A stretch of 64,000 nt of DNA. Source: Shewanella pealeana ATCC 700345 (lineage in GTDB: Bacteria > Pseudomonadota > Gammaproteobacteria > Enterobacterales > Shewanellaceae). Both the position numbers and the translations under genes were made by a program. Positions 25,065 through 34,096 of the stretch are shown here, in pieces. The stretch covers positions 5,068,501-5,132,500 of the forward strand of contig NC_009901.1 in the NCBI RefSeq assembly GCF_000018285.1. Direction: 5' to 3'. How positions within the stretch are numbered: position 1 is the first letter of the stretch; each line of letters starts with the position of its first letter. Below the pieces are notes generated by a model that was not told the origin of the DNA, searched no databases, and worked only from the letters and a program-made list of their open reading frames with translations.

Positions 25065-26390
25065 TTGAACATCACTCAGGGCTTATTGCGCGTTAGTTTA
25101 GCGTTAGCAAGTATGCTTTTTTCTCACCTTATCTATGCCGAGCAAATCCAGCAAACTTTGCCAACAAAGAGCAGCGAACAACCATTCTTCAGTAGCCAAC
25201 AACAGGCTGAAGAGCGCAGCCAAGCCTACGATGATGCTATCGATACTCTCGACACCAAAGAAGACAATTGCACCACAGACCAAGCTTGTGATGATATAAG
25301 TAAAGCCATCACAGATCTTGAGTACGCCAAGCGCAACCATATCGATAAAAATGGCCTAGCCATGTTCGATATTTTAGGTGGCCCAGCGTTCACCCCGGAA
25401 AACGGCCTGATGATGGCCCTCGGCGGCTTATACTCCTTTAAAACAGAACGCGAGCAAACTGAACTGCAACGTTCAAGTGTGTCTCTTTTCGGCATAGTCA
25501 ATAAAGGCGATGGCGATCTTGGTTATAGCATTCGTTCGCGACAAAACCTGTTTTTCGATAACGACGATATCCGCTATAACGGCCTGTTTGTGTTAGCCGA
25601 TCAGAGCGAAAACTTCTGGGGTGTGGGTTATGACGCAGGTAAAAAGCAGCCGGCATCTGACGATACACTATTAAATAAAACCGCATTGACCTACAGCGGC
25701 AACTTAGACTTTAACAGTGGTTACGGCTTCTACTTTGGTCCGGCACTGCGAGTGAATTATTTTAAGCCTGATGAAACTAGCTTGCCGCCTACGGCGATTG
25801 AAGATGAAAACTTTCAGCAGTTTAAAGATAAGCCTCTGTCGATAGGTTTAGGTTTCTCTATCAATTACGATAGCCGAGACGTCACGGTTAACGCTTGGCA
25901 GGGCCAGTACCTTAACTTTGAATACATCAACTATAACCCAAGCTTTGGCAGCGATAACCGTTACCAAAAAGCCCTTGTCGACCATCGCTACTATCTGACG
26001 TTAGCGCTAGGTAAGGTGCTGGCTTTCTATAACGCTTACCAGTGGAGTGAAGGCGATGTGCCTTTTTATGATCTGCCTACCCTTGGTGGCCAATCATCAC
26101 TACGCGGCCTGTATCAAGGGCGCTACCGCGACAACGAAGCCATAGAGCACACCTTAGAATATCGCCACACCTTCTTGCGTGACAACGGCGAGTTATCGGC
26201 TCATGGGGCAACCGTGTGGGCTGGTGTCGGCTCGATTGCGGGCACTGACACAGAACTTTACCAGACACTGCTATACAGCTACGGCTTGGGCTACCGCTAC
26301 GAGTTACAACCTAGGATGAACGTACGCGTTGATCTTGGCTTTAGTGACGGCGACAGCGGTTTCTACCTCACCTTTACCGAAGCTTTTTAA
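25065..26390 (+). CDS. Outer-membrane beta-barrel protein, Omp85/surface-antigen type
   Basis: The product is about 441 residues. The signal peptide (LLRVSLALASMLFSHLIYAE) only makes sense with a start near 25065, where TTG follows GAGGGG by six bases; the longer ATG frame from 24987 adds unlikely residues. A short Cys-containing helix region (KEDNCTTDQACDDI) precedes about 300 residues of alternating strands ending STFY-type in GFYLTFTEAF, with a C-terminal Phe as in OM barrels. The motif LPTLGGQSSLRGLYQGRYRD contains the (V/I)RG-like element of Omp85 and surface-antigen (D15) barrels. There are no POTRA domains, so it is not BamA or TamA. Export or anchoring function is unknown. Confidence 0.8.
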   Translation: MNITQGLLRVSLALASMLFSHLIYAEQIQQTLPTKSSEQPFFSSQQQAEERSQAYDDAIDTLDTKEDNCTTDQACDDISKAITDLEYAKRNHIDKNGLAMFDILGGPAFTPENGLMMALGGLYSFKTEREQTELQRSSVSLFGIVNKGDGDLGYSIRSRQNLFFDNDDIRYNGLFVLADQSENFWGVGYDAGKKQPASDDTLLNKTALTYSGNLDFNSGYGFYFGPALRVNYFKPDETSLPPTAIEDENFQQFKDKPLSIGLGFSINYDSRDVTVNAWQGQYLNFEYINYNPSFGSDNRYQKALVDHRYYLTLALGKVLAFYNAYQWSEGDVPFYDLPTLGGQSSLRGLYQGRYRDNEAIEHTLEYRHTFLRDNGELSAHGATVWAGVGSIAGTDTELYQTLLYSYGLGYRYELQPRMNVRVDLGFSDGDSGFYLTFTEAF

Positions 26391-26412
26391 TTTAATCCAG
26401 AGATCGAAATAA

Positions 26413-27360
26413 ATGAACAAACACCTTGTTATGGTGATGCTACTCAGTGCAATCACCCTTAATGCCTGGGCCAACAATACTAGCGACACGACCGACATCG
26501 AACGCCAACAACCTGCTCACTGGAGTCACCTGCCGATTTGGGGCGATAAGGCTCGCGAGCTTGGATATGAGCTCCCTATTCCTGTTGGCCTGAATATCTA
26601 CTATAACAAGCAGTCTGTTGCTTATGATGCCAAAGACAACTTCAATCTTGGTCTAACCGGTAGTGGTTGGTTGAACAAAATTAATGCCGATGTAGTGATC
26701 CCAGCCGATGACGTGATCATTACCGGCGAAGATGAAAGTATTCAGCTTAGAGCCGATGCTTGGGTGCTGCCATTCCTTAACGTCTATGGCCTTGCAGGCT
26801 ATACCAAGGGGCATAAAGATATCCTTGCCGATCTAAGCAATGCCGAAGTCATGGTTAACGGTAGCTTAGTTAGCAATGGACTAAACATGACGCTACCAAT
26901 CCCTATCGAGTACACCGCCTATAACTTAGGCTTTGGTGCGGTGCTGGCAGGGCAAGCCGAGGTGATCCCTGGCATGCATCCGTTTATCTTTACCGGTGTA
27001 GCGGCATTTACCAACTCTTGGACCACGACTACCGACAGCACGATTCAAACCTATATCGGCTCAATCCGTATGGGACAAAGATATGATGTGGGCGGTGATA
27101 AACTGGCTTTCTTAGTCGGCTACAACTACCAGATGATCAATCAGAAGATTGGTGGCAGCTACGACTTCAATATTCCGTTACTGGGGCGTCCAGGTGGAAT
27201 TGTCATCGACTATGATGTGCACTTAGTCAGCTCAGAAAGCCACAATATGTCGGTGAGCATGGTGTACGATTTTGGCCCTAAAGATGAGTGGAATGTGTTT
27301 ATCGAGTACGGCTTCTTAAACTGGGATCAGCTACTACTCTCGGTTGGTCGCCGCTTCTGA
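26413..27360 (+). CDS. Outer-membrane barrel-like protein of unknown function
   Basis: The 315-residue product has a signal peptide (MNKHLVMVMLLSAITLNAWA). The mature protein is rich in alternating aromatic/hydrophobic strands and ends in EYGFLNWDQLLLSVGRRF, with a terminal Phe as in outer-membrane barrels. It starts 22 bp after the preceding barrel gene, so the two are probably co-transcribed and may act together. I do not recognise a named family. The start is ATG with AGAGAT upstream. Confidence 0.78.
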   Translation: MNKHLVMVMLLSAITLNAWANNTSDTTDIERQQPAHWSHLPIWGDKARELGYELPIPVGLNIYYNKQSVAYDAKDNFNLGLTGSGWLNKINADVVIPADDVIITGEDESIQLRADAWVLPFLNVYGLAGYTKGHKDILADLSNAEVMVNGSLVSNGLNMTLPIPIEYTAYNLGFGAVLAGQAEVIPGMHPFIFTGVAAFTNSWTTTTDSTIQTYIGSIRMGQRYDVGGDKLAFLVGYNYQMINQKIGGSYDFNIPLLGRPGGIVIDYDVHLVSSESHNMSVSMVYDFGPKDEWNVFIEYGFLNWDQLLLSVGRRF

Positions 27361-27391
27361 TCCCGAGCAATAACCCCGAGCAATGTTACTC

Positions 27392-27409
27392 GCGCTCTAA
27401 TTAGAGCGC
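27392..27409. terminator. Palindromic terminator between convergent genes
   Basis: GCGCTCTAATTAGAGCGC is a perfect 18-bp palindrome in the 96-bp gap between the barrel gene and the NlpC/P60 gene. Confidence 0.75.
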
Positions 27410-27456
27410 TGCAGGCTCAAAGTGCTCGCTTAAGCAGGCATTTTGAGTCTCTTCAT

Positions 27457-27927
27457 TCACAGTCTTCTCGATAACCAATATTTTTGCTTCCAGTAGCTAT
27501 TATTCAGGCTAGAGATCATTACGCCTTGGCTGGTTGAAGCATGTAAGAATTGCGAGTCTCCGATATAAATCCCCACATGACGAGTACTCCAGCCTGTCTT
27601 GAAAAAGACCAGATCACCGGCGCGTAGCTGACTCTTGCTGACACTGTTACCCATCTCTTTTTGCTGCGCAGTGGTTCTTGGTAGCTGCACGCCAAAGCGA
27701 CTTTGAAAGGTCATCAATACAAACCCTGAGCAGTCGATACCGCCTTTACTCATGCCACCTAAACGATAAGGTACGCCCTTCCACTCTCGATGCACTTGTA
27801 TTAATTGGCTTTTTGTCTCGGCAGCATTCGACAGAGAAGAAGGCTTACCCGAAGAGACTGACTCAGATGGCGCACTGGAACAGGCGCTAAGTAGTACCGC
27901 AAACAATAAAGCCGCTAGAAGTCTCAT
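27457..27927 (-). CDS. NlpC/P60 family lipoprotein peptidase (Spr-like)
   Basis: The 156-residue product has a lipoprotein signal peptide ending in LLSAC (Cys16). The NlpC/P60 domain shows the catalytic Cys in GGIDCSGFV, the His in STRHVGIYIG and the third residue in FLHASTSQGV. It should cleave peptidoglycan stem or cross-link peptides, like Spr/MepS, in the periplasm. Its length and layout match the Spr group. Ser/Pro-rich residues 18-40 form a flexible linker. Confidence 0.92.
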   Translation of the reverse strand: MRLLAALLFAVLLSACSSAPSESVSSGKPSSLSNAAETKSQLIQVHREWKGVPYRLGGMSKGGIDCSGFVLMTFQSRFGVQLPRTTAQQKEMGNSVSKSQLRAGDLVFFKTGWSTRHVGIYIGDSQFLHASTSQGVMISSLNNSYWKQKYWLSRRL

Positions 27928-28077
27928 TCTTATCCCAATATTAAAACGGTCATTTAAATTTTAACCCACAGTTCTAAAAATAATATTAATCGTAAATAAA
28001 TTTTCTTATTAGGCGATCAAAGTTGTTTTTTAAACTATACATAATTAAACAGGCTAGCTAATTAATGGAATGCTTAT

Positions 28078-28236
28078 ATGGAAAACTACTTTTTTAACAC
28101 CTATAACCAAAGCAATCTTAACCTCAGTGACTTAGCTCTATGTAAAGTGACCGGTGACGAATCCGATATCAAGGATGAGCATGCTCAGGAGGAGCGTGAG
28201 GAGGAAACTCCCAGTTACATTCTGGGCTACAACTAG
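28078..28236 (+). CDS. Unannotated small acidic protein, 52 residues
   Basis: The ORF runs ATG 28078 to TAG 28236. It begins MENYFFNTYNQ, has a hydrophilic acidic centre (DEHAQEEREEE) and ends YILGYN. GGA is about 9 bases upstream. It sits alone in a 600-bp gap and is followed 25-70 bp later by a hairpin with arms GCCGCG/CGCGGC and a T run. The codons avoid rare use and there is no repeat sequence. It has no signal peptide or cysteine-rich motif. A function cannot be inferred. Isolation and a dedicated terminator are the arguments that it is real; it could still be a chance ORF. Confidence 0.5.
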   Translation: MENYFFNTYNQSNLNLSDLALCKVTGDESDIKDEHAQEEREEETPSYILGYN

Positions 28237-28259
28237 ATGCCTTACTATATCAACATTCG

Positions 28260-28312
28260 GCCGCGACTCATTAATACAACAGCTTCACTATCAATGACGC
28301 GGCTTATTTTTT
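28260..28312 (+). terminator. Terminator after the 52-aa ORF
   Basis: The arms GCCGCG (28261-28266) and CGCGGC are followed by TTATTTTTTATT. The long loop (about 30 nt) lowers certainty. Confidence 0.5.
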
Positions 28313-28535
28313 ATTAGTTTGATAGCCTCATTATTCATTTTTTAACGTAAATTAATGCCTTGAAAATACGATACAGGATACGGTTAAAGCTATATAAAAT
28401 TGGTTTTCAATTAATATCAAACAAAGCCGAGTGCAATTATTTATTCAAAAATAAGTCAACCACCCAACTTATTAAGCATAAAAACAAAATATTAAGTCAA
28501 TCACTATTAACTAAGGCTACTGAAGCTAGGTTAAA

Positions 28536-29681
28536 TTAACCGAGATTCTTTTTAAAGCGCATCGACGCCACAATTAAGCCAATGACAGTAAATATCGCCA
28601 ACCAAGTCACATCGTAAGTCATATCGATAATTTCAACATCACGCAGCACTACGCCACGGATCAAGCGCATAAAGTGAGTCGCGGGTAACGCCTCAGCAAT
28701 ATACTGCGCCTCTATCGGCATGCCCTCGTAGGGGAACATAAAGCCCGATAGCAAAATCGACGGTAGCAGCACAAAAATGGTCATCTGCATCGATTGCAGC
28801 TGGCTTTTGGCTATGGTCGAGATAACTAAACCTAAGGTTAAACTCGCCATAATAAACAGTAGAGTCGCCCCAGCTAACTGCAATAGGCTACCGTTTATCG
28901 GCACATTGAAAACGCTATATCCCAAGCCAAGAATGATGATTACCTGTAGGATCCCGATAAACATATAGGGGATGATTTTGCCCAGCATCAGCTCTATGGA
29001 ACGGATTGGGGTGGTGATCAGCATCTCTAAGTTGCCACGTTCTCGCTCGCGCACTATGGCTGCCGAGGTAAACATGATCATGGTCATAGTGAGGATCACG
29101 CCCACCAGCCCAGGTACAATATTTACCGCAGTGCGCTGCTCTGGGTTATAAAATAGCGCCACCTCAAAGGTCGGTGTCATGCGGTTTGCTGGCATGCCAA
29201 GTAACTCTGTTAGCGGCATGGCGCGCAAGCCTTTGATTGCCGCAGCCACCATGGTATCTGAGCCATCCACAATCCACTGCGCTACTGGGCGGCTGGTTTC
29301 TTCATCGCTAGACGGTGGCGTACCTAACCCCACGGTTTTATGACGCACTAGACGCTGGCTAACATCTTGTGGGATCACTAATACCGCTCGCACTTCACCA
29401 CGGGCGATGGCGGCATGAGCCGCCTCGATGTCATAGAAATGCTCGGTAAACTCCACTACTTGGGTCGCTGTTATGGTCTGAACTAACACCCGACTCAAGG
29501 CGGTCTGGCTCTGATCCACCACGCCAACGGGGATATCGCGAATATTGGTATTAATGGCAAAGCCAAATAGCATCAGCTGAATAAGCGGGATCATAATCAC
29601 CATGCCAAAGGTCATTCTGTCACGCTTAAGCTGAGTCAGCTCCTTGACGACTATCGCCTGTAATCGATAAAGGGATTTCAT
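28536..29681 (-). CDS. ABC-2 type exporter permease (YbhR/YhhJ-like)
   Basis: The product is about 382 residues. It has a TM near 25-42, a large extracytoplasmic domain (about 45-175), then five C-terminal TMs with the ABC-2 motif SAAIVRERERGNLEMLITTPI. The arrangement matches YbhR/YbhS/YhhJ permeases, which export drugs or other amphiphiles with a HlyD adaptor. Its frame is open to 29702, but ATG 29681 (MKSLYRL) fits best and overlaps the ATPase gene end by 4 bp. Only one permease gene is present, where ybhFSR has two. Confidence 0.9.
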   Translation of the reverse strand: MKSLYRLQAIVVKELTQLKRDRMTFGMVIMIPLIQLMLFGFAINTNIRDIPVGVVDQSQTALSRVLVQTITATQVVEFTEHFYDIEAAHAAIARGEVRAVLVIPQDVSQRLVRHKTVGLGTPPSSDEETSRPVAQWIVDGSDTMVAAAIKGLRAMPLTELLGMPANRMTPTFEVALFYNPEQRTAVNIVPGLVGVILTMTMIMFTSAAIVRERERGNLEMLITTPIRSIELMLGKIIPYMFIGILQVIIILGLGYSVFNVPINGSLLQLAGATLLFIMASLTLGLVISTIAKSQLQSMQMTIFVLLPSILLSGFMFPYEGMPIEAQYIAEALPATHFMRLIRGVVLRDVEIIDMTYDVTWLAIFTVIGLIVASMRFKKNLG

Positions 29682-30685
29682 TGGCGCCCCTTCCCCGTAC
29701 AAGTGACGAATACATCTTCTAGGCTAGGTCGCACCAGTGTTAGCGTATCCAAGCCCAAGGATTGTTTTTCACTTAAAAAACGCACCGGATCACTACAACT
29801 GGTTTTGACCAAGACTCTCAGTCTGGAGCCAAGTTGAGCGGCACTGATGACTTCGGGAAGAGCCAATAACTCTTGCTTTAGTCGTCTTAAGTTTGTCGAT
29901 TCGACTTCTACTACTTGCGCGCCCATATTCTGCATCAGCTGCTCCGGTGAGCCATCGGCGCGCTTTACCCCCGCCTCCAGTATGGCAAGTTTATGGCAAC
30001 GCTCGGCTTCATCCATATAGTGGGTCGAAACTAAAATCGTGGTGCCTTGTTCACACAAGTCGAATAGCTTCTCCCAAAAGTCACGACGATTCTCTGGATC
30101 CACAGCCGAAGTTGGCTCATCAAGGAACAGTAGCTCAGGTTTATGCATGGTGGCCGCCGCTAACCCTAGGCGCTGTTTCTGGCCACCACTCATGCTACCG
30201 GCAAGCTGATCGGCCTTTTGGTCTAAACCGTAGGTATCTAATAACTCTTTGATCCGCGCAGCTTGCTCTGCTCGAGATAAGCCGTAAATTTTGGCAATAA
30301 ACTTAAGGTTCTCTTTCACGGTTAAGTCATCATACAAAGAGAATTTTTGCGTCATATAGCCAATTTTAAGGCGTAGCTTTTCGGCATCTCGTGGCAATTT
30401 AAGCCCTAAAATCTCAATCTCACCAGAGGTTGGCAACAGTAGACCGGTGAGCATACGAATAGCCGTGGTCTTGCCGCAGCCATTAGGGCCGAGAAAACCA
30501 TAGATTTGGCCTTTTTCGACCTCAAAATCGAGGTCATCGATTGCCTTTAAGCTACCAAAATGACGACATAGACCTTTGGTTTTGATGACCGGATTATTAC
30601 TCTTGCTTGCTGACTGACCGCTTTTGATGACCGGACGATCATTCAGGCTGGCCGACTGGCTACTTTTGATGACCGACTGGCTCAT
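29678..30685 (-). CDS. ABC exporter ATP-binding protein (YbhF-like, single domain)
   Basis: The product has 335 residues and one ABC domain: Walker A GPNGCGKTT near 72, MSGGQKQRLGLAAA signature, Walker B LLFLDEPTSAVDP. The first 37 residues are unusual: three imperfect repeats of VIKSxQSAS/VIKTK separated by short spacers. YbhF proteins usually carry two ABC domains; this one has one. It lies between the permease and adaptor genes with 4-bp overlaps on both sides, so the three are co-translated. Substrate unknown. Confidence 0.92.
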   Translation of the reverse strand: MSQSVIKSSQSASLNDRPVIKSGQSASKSNNPVIKTKGLCRHFGSLKAIDDLDFEVEKGQIYGFLGPNGCGKTTAIRMLTGLLLPTSGEIEILGLKLPRDAEKLRLKIGYMTQKFSLYDDLTVKENLKFIAKIYGLSRAEQAARIKELLDTYGLDQKADQLAGSMSGGQKQRLGLAAATMHKPELLFLDEPTSAVDPENRRDFWEKLFDLCEQGTTILVSTHYMDEAERCHKLAILEAGVKRADGSPEQLMQNMGAQVVEVESTNLRRLKQELLALPEVISAAQLGSRLRVLVKTSCSDPVRFLSEKQSLGLDTLTLVRPSLEDVFVTCTGKGRQ

Positions 30686-31623
30686 GGCATCTCAACCTGA
30701 GCAGGTACACCGCTGGGCAGCGAAGCTGAGCTGTCGGGCAGTTGCACCTCGGCTAAATACATCAGACGTGAGCGCTCTTCTTGGTTAAGCGCATAGTAAG
30801 GCGTAAAGGCGGGTTCATTAGAAATCCAACGTACCTTGCCCTCTATGGGATTGTCGATGCCATCGACATGAACCAGCAGCACATCGCCAATACTAATCTT
30901 CACTCGATATGGCTCTGGCACATAAACACGCGCAAAAGGCGCTTTACCCGCTAACACCACGGCTAATGGGCTACCTTGAGTGACACGCTCACCTAAGTTC
31001 CAAGGCAGATTATCGAGAATGCCATCGCGGGTGGCTCGAATGGTTAGGTCATCGAGTCGCTTCTGCTCACCCAATAATACCGCCTCGCTGGCCTGTAGGT
31101 TTGCCAAGGCGAAGCGAATGTCTTCTTCCCGTGAGCCACTAACAAGCTCCCTTAGGTTTTCCCGTGCGCTCTCAAGGCTGGCGGTATCGGCATCACGGCT
31201 AGCTAAGGCTCGATCGAGATCTGCCTTACTGGCGAGATTATCTTTGGCCATGCTAGCAATCCGACGGTAATTGGCTTCACTTTCTTGCACAGTGGCTTTA
31301 GCGCCTGAGACTTTAGCCCTAGCCGCCGCGATCTCTTCTTCACGGGCGCCTTTTAGTAACTTCTCATAATTAGCCGTCGACTGGGCGACATCGGCCAAGG
31401 CCTTAGCCACCTGTGCTCTTTGCTGCGTATCATCGAGCTGTACCAGCACTGTACCTTTGGTCACCATACTCCCTTGCGCCACAGGCAAGGCAACCACGAC
31501 TTCGTTGCTGGTTGCCGTCAATGCTATACGTTGTCGCTCAAGGCTGCCTAACGCCATAGATTTTGAGCCGCTATCGCATGCCGTTAAAGTAAGAAAGCAA
31601 AATATCAGTATCAGTATGCGCAC
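30682..31623 (-). CDS. HlyD-family adaptor lipoprotein (YbhG-like)
   Basis: The product is about 314 residues, starting with a lipoprotein signal (LILIFCFLTLTAC, Cys near residue 16 of the GTG form). Next are a lipoyl-type N-terminus (VVVALPVAQGSMVTKGTVLV), a long coiled-coil hairpin rich in Ala/Glu, and a returning beta domain. The hairpin should bridge the inner-membrane ABC permease and an outer-membrane channel. Two starts are possible: ATG 31632, or GTG 31623 with AAGGA eight bases upstream. I favour GTG. It is the first gene of the operon. Confidence 0.88.
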   Translation of the reverse strand: MRILILIFCFLTLTACDSGSKSMALGSLERQRIALTATSNEVVVALPVAQGSMVTKGTVLVQLDDTQQRAQVAKALADVAQSTANYEKLLKGAREEEIAAARAKVSGAKATVQESEANYRRIASMAKDNLASKADLDRALASRDADTASLESARENLRELVSGSREEDIRFALANLQASEAVLLGEQKRLDDLTIRATRDGILDNLPWNLGERVTQGSPLAVVLAGKAPFARVYVPEPYRVKISIGDVLLVHVDGIDNPIEGKVRWISNEPAFTPYYALNQEERSRLMYLAEVQLPDSSASLPSGVPAQVEMP

Positions 31624-32105
31624 AGTTACCATCCTTAAAAACTTGTTGCAGACTCGCCGTTTATTTAATCACAATACGCCTAATCTTTGACTAATCAAGC
31701 CTATGAGTTGCTAAAACTAAGCCATTTTCATCGGGTTGCAGCTAAGTAAAGAATCCACCTTCTGAAGAAGTTAGCTTTGCCATCTGTTGCAAATAAGACT
31801 CCCTAAAAGGAAGCTTTCCAATCGTGCTTTAGCAAGACGCCGTAAATATATCCCTATAGGCTCTGCTAAATCATCCCTGATTTAGAAGCTTGTAATGCAC
31901 TTCTAGCAAAGCTTAACTTTATCACTGAGCCTAACGTGGATATGTTTAAATGAGCTTATAAGCCGTGTATCGCAGGGATGCGATAAGCGAGCCTCCATGG
32001 AACCTTTCTTTTCAAGCAAAAGTCGGCGTGCTTATAAGTCGTTAAACATTGCCTTACTCCGCAATACCATTGAACGTACTTCAGGCAATGCCTAATTGAT
32101 AATAA
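31624..32105. other. Repeat-rich intergenic region where bpfG/lapG-type genes would be expected
   Basis: No gene is visible. The region holds the promoter of the HlyD-type operon and stretches resembling genus-specific intergenic repeats: a degenerate hairpin CCACCTTCTGAAGAAGTTAG near 31757, hairpin-like runs near 31866-31885 (CTAAATCATCCCTGATTTAG), and GCCTTACTCCGCAATACCAT near 32052. Translation of all frames gives short interrupted ORFs only. In related adhesin operons this position is where lapG- and lapD-like genes sit (established for bpf/lap operons); here there is none. Confidence 0.5.
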
Positions 32106-32145
32106 CCACCTACTGAAGTAGGTGGTTTAGGGCTGAAAACAAAAA
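32106..32145. repeat. 40-bp hairpin repeat, copy 2
   Basis: All 40 bases are identical to 11721-11760. Again it lies directly beyond the terminator of a minus-strand gene (the OmpA-like lipoprotein). It begins with hairpin CCACCTACTGAAGTAGGTGG. Confidence 0.85.
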
Positions 32146-32164
32146 GAGCACCTAAGTGCTCTTT
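32145..32164 (-). terminator. Terminator of the adhesin secretion operon
   Basis: AGAGCAC and GTGCTCT surround a CTAA loop, with T runs on the minus strand. It is about 27 bases after the last gene of the operon. Confidence 0.8.
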
Positions 32165-32190
32165 TCTCAATACGACGGCCTATGCTTGCG

Positions 32191-32787
32191 CTAATTCCGT
32201 TTAGCTCGCTCAGAAGTATAGATATTCCACATCATCTCAGTTCCCGACTCCTCCCAAGTTGCGACGGCAACGAGGCGATATTCGCGGCCCGATACCGATT
32301 GAGGAATATGGTTTTGCTTAAAGTAAACTTCCTCTTTAATCCCACTGGCGGGAAAGCCCTGATCTACTGCAAGTTGAGTGATGTAGTCCACGCGTCGCTT
32401 GGCTAAGGCGTGGTTGTAATCTTCACTACCTTCGACGCTGGTATCACCAACCAGATAGAGTGACGGTGACTGCTTCTGCACTAACCCCGCAATAATGCCT
32501 CGCCATTTATCAGCCTGCTCGGGTGCTAAAGTATCTTTATCGAAGCCAAACATAATCACTCTAAAGTCTTCCTTCACGCTTACAGTGCTAGTTGGACAGC
32601 CATCATTATTGATGACCGACCCTTTAGCTGTGCCTGCACATTTATCACGAGCATTAATCACACCATCGATATCGGTGTCGAGTAAGTCTCGTGTTTGTGG
32701 TTCCACAGCAAATGGCTCGGCGGTTTCGGCGCAGCCCTGTAGTAACACTAGGCTAGCGAAAATTAATTGAGTCAGTAAGATGCGCAT
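32191..32787 (-). CDS. OmpA-family lipoprotein of the type I secretion operon
   Basis: The 199-residue product has a lipobox LLQGC (Cys19). A short calcium-binding thrombospondin-type-3-like element DTDIDGVINARDKC lies near residues 40-53, and the OmpA-like peptidoglycan-binding domain follows (LYLVGDTSVEGSEDYNHALAKRRVDYI). The frame opens upstream to 32826, but ATG 32787 has GGAGGAGAAG inside the end of the TolC gene. It abuts that gene by one base. In bpf/lap-type operons an OmpA-like lipoprotein is commonly the fifth gene; its role is likely in anchoring the apparatus to the wall. Confidence 0.9.
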   Translation of the reverse strand: MRILLTQLIFASLVLLQGCAETAEPFAVEPQTRDLLDTDIDGVINARDKCAGTAKGSVINNDGCPTSTVSVKEDFRVIMFGFDKDTLAPEQADKWRGIIAGLVQKQSPSLYLVGDTSVEGSEDYNHALAKRRVDYITQLAVDQGFPASGIKEEVYFKQNHIPQSVSGREYRLVAVATWEESGTEMMWNIYTSERAKRN

Positions 32788-32788
32788 A

Positions 32789-34084
32789 TTACTTCTCCTC
32801 CGTCCAAGCTTCTGGGGTATCGACACGGAATGACTCCATTAAATAGCCGGTTGCGTTAATAAGACGATAAGCAGCAATATTGTAGTTATAGTGCGCTGTG
32901 ATGTAGTGCTTGCGCGCTAAGAACACCTCGACCTTGGCATCGAGTACATCGAGCAGTGAGCGGCGACCCAACTCAAACTGTTTAGCATAACCTTGCTCAG
33001 CTTTAACCGCTTGATCGACATTCTCGCGATAGAACCCTCGCTGCTGACCAATAAATTCATAGGCATTCCACGCGAGGCGCGTGCCCTCTTCAACCTGCTT
33101 CTGGGTATTCTTACTAATCGCGAGTGATTGCTGATAACGCCAAGAGGCGGCTTCAGTGCGGTCAGTCGTCGAGCCACCACTGAATAGATCATAGCTGAGC
33201 ATCAACATAGCTCTGGCATCTTCATCTGGGCCTTCGATGCCGCCAATGTTGTCGTTTTTATTTGCTTGTAGCTCTAAAGATAAAGTCGGCCAAAAGTCAC
33301 TTTTCTCGCGTTCATATTGGGCGTTAGCCGCCTGAGTATCGAGAATTGCAGCGTCGATCTCTGGGTGGTTTTCCAACGCGAGGCGAATAGCATCGGGCAA
33401 GTTAGTCGGCACAAACTCAAAATCTGGCTGCGGATCATGGAGGTCTTTCGGAAGTTGCCCCACAAGGTCATAGTAACGCGCCTGTTTATCCATCTGGTTA
33501 TTACGCGCAGAAAGATAACCCGACTGACTGGTTGCCAAACGCGCCCGCACCTGCGCAACATCGGAGTCGCTACTCAGGCCTTTATCTCTACGTGACTCAA
33601 TATTTTTAAGCACCTCTTGGTGCTCTTTTATATTACGCTCAGACAGCTCGACGATTTTATTGGCCATCGACAATTCAAGGTAGACTCGGCTGACTTCTAA
33701 ACTCAAGTTCTCTGCATCGGAAAGTAGACCTAAACGCTCGGCCTCTTTCTCAAAATCTAGCCTATCAATCTCAGAGGTCGTGCGGAAACCATCGAAGAGT
33801 AGCTGTGATACACGTACACCTATTTCGGTACGGTCCAGCTCGGTATCGATACGCTGTCCGCTGTTATAGCGGACACTTTCATAGCCCACGCCACCGTAAA
33901 GTTTCACCTGTGGCAGGTAATCCCCTACTGCCGCACGTTTATATCTTACCGCAGCTTCGAAACTGGCATATTTCTGCCAAATTGTTGGGTGGTGATTAAT
34001 CGCTTCCGCCACAGACTCTTCAAGTGTGAGAGCCTGCGCCTGAGCCGATAATGCCAGTATTGGTATAAGTATCAGTCGTCGCAT
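32789..34084 (-). CDS. TolC-family outer-membrane channel (AggA/LapE-like)
   Basis: The 431-residue product has a signal peptide (MRRLILIPILALSAQAQALT). Two repeated outer-membrane efflux domains follow, with the heptad-rich alpha-barrel (LSLEVSRVYLELSMANKIVELSERNI; QLFELGRRSLLDVLDAKVEVF). Length and pattern fit AggA/LapE type I secretion channels. It forms the outer-membrane exit for the adhesin with the adjacent HlyD and ATPase proteins. The C-terminal FRVDTPEAWTEEK is unusually acidic. It is 12 bp after the HlyD gene. Confidence 0.93.
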   Translation of the reverse strand: MRRLILIPILALSAQAQALTLEESVAEAINHHPTIWQKYASFEAAVRYKRAAVGDYLPQVKLYGGVGYESVRYNSGQRIDTELDRTEIGVRVSQLLFDGFRTTSEIDRLDFEKEAERLGLLSDAENLSLEVSRVYLELSMANKIVELSERNIKEHQEVLKNIESRRDKGLSSDSDVAQVRARLATSQSGYLSARNNQMDKQARYYDLVGQLPKDLHDPQPDFEFVPTNLPDAIRLALENHPEIDAAILDTQAANAQYEREKSDFWPTLSLELQANKNDNIGGIEGPDEDARAMLMLSYDLFSGGSTTDRTEAASWRYQQSLAISKNTQKQVEEGTRLAWNAYEFIGQQRGFYRENVDQAVKAEQGYAKQFELGRRSLLDVLDAKVEVFLARKHYITAHYNYNIAAYRLINATGYLMESFRVDTPEAWTEEK

Positions 34085-34096
34085 CGTGTCCTTACC

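Noticed and set aside
24863..25096. 77-codon plus-strand ORF before the outer-membrane barrel gene
   Set aside because: It overlaps the barrel gene's start in another frame and contains no motif or signal peptide; the barrel start at 25065 with its ribosome site explains the region better.
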